Of a stretch of 64,000 bases of DNA, positions 57,311 through 64,000 are shown one piece after another (position 1 is the first letter of the stretch; each line of letters starts with the position of its first letter). A program made the position numbers and the translations under genes. This DNA is from Cryptomeria japonica (Eukaryota > Streptophyta > Pinopsida > Cupressales > Cupressaceae): contig NC_081414.1 in the NCBI RefSeq assembly GCF_030272615.1, positions 913,457,648-913,521,647 of the forward strand. Reading direction: 5' to 3'. The notes under the pieces were generated by a model. That model was not told where the DNA came from and searched no databases. It saw nothing but the letters and a program-made list of their open reading frames with translations.

Positions 57311-58113
57311 CTTTAAGAGTTGATTTCAACTCCTCAGGAAAGCAGACCTGCTAAAGGTTTTATTGCTTGAAGTAAAGAAAGCTTTTAAGAGTGGTCTGGA
57401 TTTTTGGTCACCCAGTTAAGGGGAGAGCATATTCCTTCCACTTTCGAGACAAGGCAACAAGGTTCCTTTTATCTTTTAAAGGCAATGATTTGCTAAAATC
57501 TATATGGAGATGTTGCTCCACGAAAACATGGTGTTTATTTTATCCTTTTAAGGCAATGGTTTTCTGATCTATGAAAAAAAATTGGTCAACAAAGTAAATT
57601 CGAAGTTTTGTCAACAAAAGAAATCGATCAAAAGGGGAAGATCTTCCCTCTTTAGTTGCAAATGACTTTGGACATGTGTGATTCTTTTACTTTGCAAAAA
57701 TTTGAAGTGAATCCTTTTATGCACCAAAGGATGGTGAAGTTCTTTTTAAACACCTTTGTTTGCAAAAATGAAAAATTGACTTGTTCTTTTTAAAGCCCAA
57801 AATGAAAATTTTGTCTTCCTAGTAAAAGCAAGAAACAATTTTTTTGTGGTTCTTTTTATACCCCAAATAAGGTGAGTTCAATTTTATTTAACAAGAATTA
57901 AAAAGACTTTAAATTCTAACTAACTTAAACAAGCTAGTAAAAATTTAAACAATTTATAATTCTAAAAATAACACTAAGCTCCTCCCTGCAATAAGATGTC
58001 AGAAATCCTGTAAAATACCCACCACAGTAGTTAGAAAAATATAGGATTTTGTGGACTTCAACAAGTCTAACTTTAAACTCGGTTACAATTTTAATTTTTG
58101 CTTTCTGTCTATG

Positions 58114-58549
58114 ATGCGCTACAGAAAGGACTACACGCGCTACAATACAACCTAGATGCGCTAAAATTATGTCTCAATGTGCTACACTGTTTACTGGATG
58201 CGCTACTCTATGCGTCGAAAGTGCTGCTCTATTTTTCTCCCGCGTTGAGACCTACAGGAAAATTAGTGATTTGATGTGCTAAAAGATGGACTTCACGCGC
58301 TGGATGATGGACTCCATGTGCTAGACAGTGAACTATATGTGCTATCTAACAAACCCGACGCGCCAAACTATTTTTCAGATGTGCTACTTTGTTTTTCTCC
58401 CGCATTGATACGTACAGGAAAATATTAGTGGAAGTCATGCGCAAAAGAAAGGACTTCACGCGCTAGAGTATAGACCCCACGCGCTAAACAGTAAGCGGGA
58501 TGCGCTAGACTATTAACCGGATGCGCTAGGGAATGTTTCCCACGCGCTG
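58114..58549 (-). repeat. G2 word array C, three blocks of six words at exact 21-bp spacing
   Basis: Words begin at 58114, 58135, 58156, 58177, 58198 and 58219; 58274, 58295, 58316, 58337, 58358 and 58379; 58437, 58458, 58479, 58500, 58521 and 58542. All 15 within-block steps are 21. Blocks are separated by related spacers containing TTTTTCTCCCGC and TACAGGAAAA (about 58231-58262 and 58391-58422), giving a higher-order period of 160-163 bp. Confidence 0.95.
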
Positions 58550-58608
58550 ATTCCTGTTTCCCGCGGACCTGCAAAAGTGGTTAATTTTAAAAACCGATTT
58601 GATATATG

Positions 58609-58633
58609 TGGTTGAGCCCCACGGTGGGTGCCA
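58609..58633 (-). promoter_or_regulatory. G2 primer binding site (Lys tRNA type)
   Basis: On the - strand TGGCACCCACCGTGGGGCTC, four bases after the LTR. From memory of plant tRNA-Lys(CUU), whose 3' end carries GAGCCCCACGGTGGGCGCCA, this pairs over about 25 bases with one or two changes. Confidence 0.7.
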
Positions 58634-58637
58634 GAAA

Positions 58638-60068
58638 TGTATGCGGGAAAAGCGGGATGATAGAACTCAATATGTGAAAATATTCTAAAAGACTTGTCCA
58701 CACACACACACAAGACTTCTTGGTGCAAGCTATGGAGTAACGAAGTATTACTCAGCTTCTCAAGGTGGGTCCCATAGTTCTCTATCTTACAATGTCCCTC
58801 AAACCAATGTTTTTGCTCTCAGATCACTGAGCAAAATGGTTTAGGGATGGCAAATGCAAGAACGAGGGATGCTTTGATAGATTTTAGTATGAGATGCATC
58901 CTAGCTATGCATGATTCTAGAAATGCAATAAACTAGATTATAAGATGACAAGGTTAGTATAAATACTATCCTAACATGATATATTAGTCTATGATTGAGC
59001 TAAAATGATAAATAAATTATTCTAAACATGCATATTTAGACTAGTTCCTGATTTAAAAGAGGCTAAAATGATGAGCATAAAATGAGATATGAAAGCTTGA
59101 ATGTATTTGAACATAAGTATGATACTACAAATTTGAAGGATCTCCTTTAAAATGGAGGAATGAGAGCTCTATTTATAGCAAAAACAGGGCAATGGATGGT
59201 CAGGATTGAAAGAGTTGATCAAGGGTTGAGTTTGAAAGTTGGGGATCCATGTTTGCAATTTGCACCAATGAAATGGTGACAAGTGTCAACATAGGGTTGG
59301 GTTGAGAGAAGGGGTTGGAGGCATTAAATGCCTGAGAAGACCTTAGGGTTATCTAGAAAGTAAGGGTCAAGCTTAAGTTAGGCTTACCCATTGGATTAAG
59401 AGTTAATCCAAGGATAAACCCATGTGCAAATGATTAAGAGATAATCATGGTCAAAGCATTAAAGGCTTGATGAGACCCTTGGGTTGGATGAAGGTTAAGT
59501 TAGGCAAAAGGTCTCTAACCATGTAAGAGGGTTGAATTAACCATTAATGGTTTGGGAGACTTTGGAAAATTAAGTGGTTGAAGACTTGAAGCCTTTAATG
59601 GTTATCAAAGACTTTAAGGGTTTGAGAAGTGACCTCCCCTTGCTTAGGGATGTGACAAAGTTTAGAAGATGGGTTAGGCTAATTAGAAGCGATTAGAAGA
59701 GTCTAGAAGGGATTAGAAAGGGGTTTAGGAAGGCAAGTGGGAGATGTAGGATTTTGCAAGTGGATGGAGGGATAATAGGATTTAATTGAATTTAATGAAT
59801 TTCATTCAATCTGGTTGTAATTAAATAAATTAGATTTATTTAATTTAGGATAACTATTTAATTAAATTTGAATTTAATTAAAAGTGGATAGGGGGGATTT
59901 AATTGAATAAAATGATTTATTCATTAAATGAGTATAGTGAATTTTAATTGAGTAATTTTCTTAATTAAATAGAGGAATGCGGGTAATTTAATTAAATTGG
60001 ATTTAATTAAATAGAGAAATGAACATAAAATATTTATTTAGGAATATGGTCATTTTTATACGTCTACA
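58638..60068 (-). repeat. G2 LTR (5' LTR with respect to gag-pol)
   Basis: Plus-strand TGTATGCGGG...TACGTCTACA, 1431 bp, same length as the left copy. TATA box for gag-pol on the - strand at about 59169-59178. Followed by GCTAG. Confidence 0.95.
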
Positions 60069-61088
60069 GCTAGTATAAAGACAGATTTAGCTTTTAAGGC
60101 ATCAACATCATCTACACCATCATTTGACAAATCTGATTGGAAAGCCTTTTATGCAAGAGAACTTGAAGAAAGCAGGAGAGAAAATGAAGAAATTGAAGCA
60201 CTATTTGCAAGGAAAATGCCTAAAGGTCTAGTTGGAAGTAAGTATGAAGGTAAAGCACCCTTTAAATGCTTTAACTGTAATAAGATTGGTCATATGGCTT
60301 CAAGATGCCCTGATAGACATGCTAGACTAAGAGAAGAAGCTAGAAGAACATACAAGCCTAACCCTGAATATCAGAGATACAGATTTAAGAAGAATAAAGA
60401 TAAATCTTGTTATCTCACTGATGAAGGAGTCACTGATGATTCTGATGAAGATCCGACAGACAATGGATGGGTTTTTGTTGCTATAACAGAAGATCAATCA
60501 GCACCTACTATTCAACCTATAGAGCGGGCCCTGGTAGCTCAAGTTGAAGTTAAGGATGAATGGATCATTGATTCAGGATCCTCACATCACATGACTGGTA
60601 ATAAAGGTAAATTCTTGAACTTTCAGGAATATAATAGAGGCCTAGTAAGATTTGGAGATGACAAAGCTTGTTTAATCAAAGGAAAAGGTACAATATCTCT
60701 TGATGGAAAGCATAATACTGACAATGTTTACTATGTAGAAGGTTTAAAGCATAATATTTTGAGTGTTGGTCAATTAGTTGAAAAAGGATTTCAGTTACAA
60801 TTCAAGAATGGTAAATGCAAAATTATGAACATAACTAGTTTGGAAATTGCAACCGGTAATCAAACTAGAGGTAACATCTTTCATTTGAATGGCAGTCAAA
60901 AGACATGCTTGATTGCACACATTGATGAAAGTTGGCTATGGCATAAGAGACTCTGTCATGTAAATTTTGATTGCATGGTAAAAATCAATACTACTAAGGC
61001 AGTTAGAGATTTACCTAAGATTGTCAAACCTCACAATCCAGTATGTAAGGAATGTCAATTTGGAAAACAAGTTAGAGTGTCTTTCTAA
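60069..61088 (+). pseudogene. pol: copia E gag 3' part, protease and pre-integrase
   Basis: Resumes gag after G2 (KTDLAFKASTSSTPSFDKSD), with a complete knuckle CFNCNKIGHMASRC (about 60268-60309). The protease active site is intact (WIIDSGSSHHMTG, about 60560-60600). The zinc-binding pre-integrase region is complete (LWHKRLCHVNFD, then CKECQFGKQ). The frame is open from 60069 to the TAA at 61086. Confidence 0.9.
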
Positions 61089-61851
61089 AGTATTCCAGAA
61101 AAATCAAATAATGCTCTTGACTTAATTCATACTAATTGATGTGGTCCAGCTAGAAAATGAAACCGATAAGAAAATCAAATGTCTGAGATCAAATCAAGGA
61201 GGAGAATTCACATCTAAAGAATTTAATGCATTCTATGAAGTGAATGGAATCGGAAGATAGTTATCAGCACCCCGGACACCACAGCAGAATAGAGTTGTAG
61301 AAAGGAAAAATAGAACTATCTTGGATGCAGCCAGAAGTATGTTATCTGAAGTAAACCTACCACATGTATATTGGAGAGAGGCAGTAAGCACATCGATCTA
61401 CGCATTCAACAAAGTTCACATCAAAGGAGAAACCGGTAAAACCCCTCATGAACTATGGTTTGGTATTACTCCTACTCTTAAATATTTCAGAGTATTTGGA
61501 AGTAAATGCTATATTAGAAAAGAGTATATTGGAAAATTTGATCCTAGAAGTGATGAAAGAATATTTCTTGGTTATTCATCTAAGAGAAAGGCATATAGAT
61601 GTTTTAACAAGAGATTGCAGAAAATTGTTGAGAGTACAAATGTGAAGATTGATGAACAATTTAGAGGAACTTCAAGGTATATAGACTCTGAACCGGCAAC
61701 AGAGATTCTAACAAATGAACCTACATTGAATCCACCAATACAGAATGAAGATCTAGTTACACCGGTATCATCTGAAAATTCCACTGTGACTGAGGAACAA
61801 CAACAAACAAAGATACCCCAGTATGTAATACTGAATCACTCTGAAAATTAG
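61089..61851 (+). pseudogene. pol: copia E integrase with internal deletion
   Basis: The first catalytic site reads H-T-N followed by TGA near 61137, so the Asp is lost. After C-G-P-A about 50 codons are missing and the sequence resumes at ENETDKKIKCLRS. The second site reads CLRSNQGGEF (Asn for Asp). The Glu motif reads NRVVERKNRT. Further stops occur near 61258. The C-terminal part from 61321 (REAVSTSIYAFNKV, FRVFGSKCYIRK) is open to 61851. Confidence 0.88.
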
Positions 61852-63480
61852 ATAATTGGGAACAAATATCAAGGAGTTATGACAAGAGGAAGATTGGCAA
61901 ATGAAGAGGTATGTCTTATTTCTCAAATTGAACCATCATCAATTAATGAGGCATGTGAAGATAAACACTAGATTAAAGCTATGGAAGAGGAACTAGAACA
62001 AATTGAGAAAAATATCACATGGACATTAGTTCCCCGGCCTAAAGACAAAAATGTGATTGGAACAAAACGGTTATTCAGAAATAAACTTAATGAAGATGGT
62101 AAGGTAATCAGGAAAAAAGAAAGACTAGTGTGTAAGGGATATTCTCAGAAAGAAGGAATTGATTATAATGAAACCTTTGCACCGGTAGCTAGAATTGAGG
62201 CAGTCAGATTATTCTTGGCTTTTGCAGCACACAAGAACTATAAAGTATATCAAATGGATATTAAATGTGCATTTTTGAATGGAGATCTTGAAGAAGAAGT
62301 TTACATTGAGCAACCTGATGGATTTTCTTTGACAGATAACAAAGATATGGTTTGCAGGTTAAGAAAAGCTGTGTATGGGTTGAAACAAGCTCCAAGAGCT
62401 TGGTATGCTAGATTGGATAAGTATCTTTTGAAGATTGGATTTTTTAAAGGCAATGCTGATAGCAACTTATACTACAAAGTGACTAATGATGACATCTTGG
62501 TTATAGAAGTTTTTGTTGATGATATAATCTTTGGAGGAGAAGATGGTTTATGTAAAGACTTTTCTGTTGAAATGCAACAAGAATTTGAAATGTCTATGAT
62601 TGGAGAAATAAAATTCTTTTAGGATTGTAGATTTCACAGACTGATAAAGGTATATTCTTTAGTCAATCCAAGTACTTAAAGGAGTTACTAAAGAAATTTG
62701 GGATGGAAAACTCTAAACCGGTAAGCACACCTATGACTACAAATGACAAATTATCACTAAGGGATGAATCTACACCTGTTAATTCGACTAGGTACAAATC
62801 TATGATAGGAGGCCGACTATATTTGACACAAACAAGACCTGATATTATGAATGCAATATGTATTGTTTCAATATTTTAGAGTAATCCTAGAGAAAATCAT
62901 GAATTAGCAATAAAAAGTTTTTTAGTACTTACAAGGCACTACAAATCTTGGTTTATGGTATCCTAGAGATGAAAACTTTGAATTATGTGCATACACAGAT
63001 GCAAATTAAGCAGGAGATGTGAATGACAGAAGAAGCACCACCAGTGGAGCATTTTTTCTTGGAAGCAAATTAATTTCTTGGTTCAGTAAGAAACAAAGTT
63101 GCACATCTTTATCAACACCAGAATCAGAATATGTTGCAGCAACAACTAACTGTACACAGGTATTATGGCTTAAGAAAATGTTGAAGGACATAAAGGTAAA
63201 ATGCAAGGAACCTATAACTATCTATTGTGATAACACTGCAGCAATTGATATATCTAAGAATCTGGTATTACATTCTAAAACCAAACTTGTTTCTATCAAA
63301 CTAAATTTTCTGAAAGAGAATGTTGAAGCAAAAGAAGTAAAAATGGTTTATGTGAATATTAAAGAGCAGATTGCAGATATTTTCACTAAACCTCTGCCTA
63401 AAGAGACCTTTGAATATCTTAGAGATCATCTTGGGGTCATATCGCCACCGATAGAGACACAAACATCAACCGGCAAAATT
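61852..63480 (+). pseudogene. pol: copia E reverse transcriptase and RNase H
   Basis: RT has [16 protein letters not shown], intact motif A ([12 protein letters not shown]) and F-V-D-D ([10 protein letters not shown]) for YVDD. A stop at 62620 and frameshifts follow; the RT end (KPVSTPMTTNDKLS) is in another frame. RNase H (DRRSTTSGAFFLGSKLISWF, ISKNLVLHSKTKL, DIFTKPLPKETFEYLRDHLG) is open from 63019 but its first motif is interrupted near 63008 (NAN-TAA-AGD). Pol ends near 63480. Confidence 0.9.
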
Positions 63481-63793
63481 AACAGAGAAATCTTTTACTC
63501 CGGCTTTGATGAGGAAAGCTACTTCTCGGGGGGAGTAGTTGGCATACTAAATTGGTTGGTATTTTGTATTTACATCTGGTTTTGTATTGGCTTTGGCATT
63601 TGATGTCAAAGGGGGAGATATATCGATGAAAAACACATTATCTTTTGGGGGAGAGATTGTTACTTTGAGATTGATTACTCTGTATCTGAATTTTGATTTT
63701 GAGAGATTATTGGTTTTTGGTATTTGGCATTTTTGTTTTGGCACTTTGATGGTTTTTCCATCTTGTGTTGCCATCAATGCCAAAGGGGGAGAT
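63481..63793 (+). other. copia E 3' untranslated region with polypurine tracts
   Basis: Three purine runs: CAAAGGGGGAGAT at about 63608, GGGGGAGAG at about 63648 and CCAAAGGGGGAGAT at 63780-63793. The last directly precedes the LTR and is the functional position. The repeated run recalls the tandem polypurine tracts of copia B. Confidence 0.85.
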
Positions 63794-64000
63794 TGTTGGT
63801 ATTTTGGTATGGTTTTGTCATTGATGTCAACACCTACTAACACTTATCAACTCTGGCACTTTGGAGGATCAACAATATTCACCGGCAAGCAAGTGACTTA
63901 TGCACAGTCACCAGCATCTGGTACACCGGCAGGATATAATGTTCACCCGCACTTGGAATGATATGAAAAACACACCTAGTTATGTCGAAAACATCGTTTG
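63794..64000 (+). repeat. copia E 3' LTR, cut by window end
   Basis: TGTTGGTATTTTGG onward, 207 bases matching the start of the 5' LTR (42092-42298) with about 12 differences. Confidence 0.95.

Larger units (their letters stand above)
55498..58608 (-). other. G2 gag-pol leader (about 3.1 kb, untranslated)
   Basis: Same order as G1: primer site, array C, AT-rich stretch (57311-58113), block with higher GC (56870-57310), array B, AT-rich stretch (55498-56220), gag. A 150-codon frame at 55367-55819 overlaps the gag start in another frame and has no recognised domain. The 93-codon plus-strand frame at 57000-57281 looks fortuitous. Confidence 0.65.
43831..60068 (-). mobile_element. G2, 16.2-kb Tat-type gypsy element with antisense plant-mobile-domain gene
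   Basis: Two 1431-bp LTRs with about 20 differences, flanked by GCTAC (43826-43830) and GCTAG (60069-60073), a target duplication with one change. Gag-pol is on the - strand, the PMD gene on the +, with the same polypurine tract as G1. Protease and linker are missing, replaced by an LTR piece. It is the youngest-looking insertion. Confidence 0.95.
42092..64000 (+). mobile_element. copia E, Ty1/copia element split by G2, 3' end outside window
   Basis: 5' LTR, primer site, gag, protease, integrase, RT, RNase H, polypurine tract and the first 207 bases of the 3' LTR are present in order. G2 (43831-60068) sits in gag. The LTRs differ at about 12 of the 207 comparable positions. Frameshifts, stops and an integrase deletion disable it. 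Confidence 0.93.

Noticed and set aside
56221-58549. CRISPR-like repeat/spacer array
   Set aside because: The repeat is only 8 bp, degenerate, and lies in the leader of a plant retrotransposon with no cas-like genes.
58114-58549. 21-bp period as a seven-codon coding repeat
   Set aside because: No frame stays open through the blocks and spacers; two frames of the gag-pol strand contain stops within the repeat, and the third ends within each block.
58609-58633. tRNA gene fragment
   Set aside because: Only the 3' tRNA complement is present and it sits at the LTR edge, so it is a primer binding site.

Overview
The window is plant nuclear DNA made almost entirely of nested, decayed LTR retrotransposons. 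I see no convincing ordinary host gene, rRNA, tRNA gene or CRISPR array. Density, age and nesting suggest a large-genome seed plant, quite possibly a gymnosperm; that is inference.

Layout. (1) 1-4549: the downstream part of a Ty3/gypsy chromovirus (+). (2) 6200-14611: a gag-like fragment with zinc knuckles, interrupted by copia A (+). The A LTR at 12634-14162 splits one zinc knuckle and has a 5-bp target duplication (ATATG); the gag fragment plus LTR is present twice, around the copia A gag-pol. (3) 15054-19856: copia B (-), 3' LTR and truncated pol. (4) 19858-38842: tail and two LTRs of copia C (+). The first LTR is split by gypsy element G1 (20947-37109, TSD TTATG). (5) 39092-42091: relic copia D (-), interrupted by a 0.96-kb terminal-inverted-repeat element. 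(6) 42092-64000: copia E (+), whose gag is split by gypsy element G2 (43831-60068); its 3' LTR runs off the window.

G1 and G2 are the centre of interest. Both are about 16.2 kb, with Tat-type gag-pol (second, archaeal-type RNase H between RNase H and integrase) on the - strand. On the + strand, convergent with gag-pol, each carries a separate gene: TATA box, short exon 1, phase-0 GT-AG intron of about 0.8 kb, then a long exon encoding a plant mobile domain (PMD) followed by acidic, basic and coiled-coil segments. Both elements also hold arrays of a short CG-rich word repeated every 19-22 bp (exactly 21 bp in the best array) with variable spacers. The arrays lie in the PMD intron and, in reverse orientation on the + strand, in the gag-pol leader. 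Each transcript would therefore carry the same word in the same sense upstream of its main coding part. G1 and G2 use different words with a shared ACGCG core.

Decay is mostly by base substitution. Several elements keep one reading frame over kilobases, broken mainly by TAG, TAA or TGA where CAG, CAA or CGA would be expected, as from deamination of methylated cytosines. Approximate LTR differences by eye order the insertions: copia E is oldest (about 12 in 207 bases), then G1 (about two dozen in 787), then G2 (about 20 in 1431).
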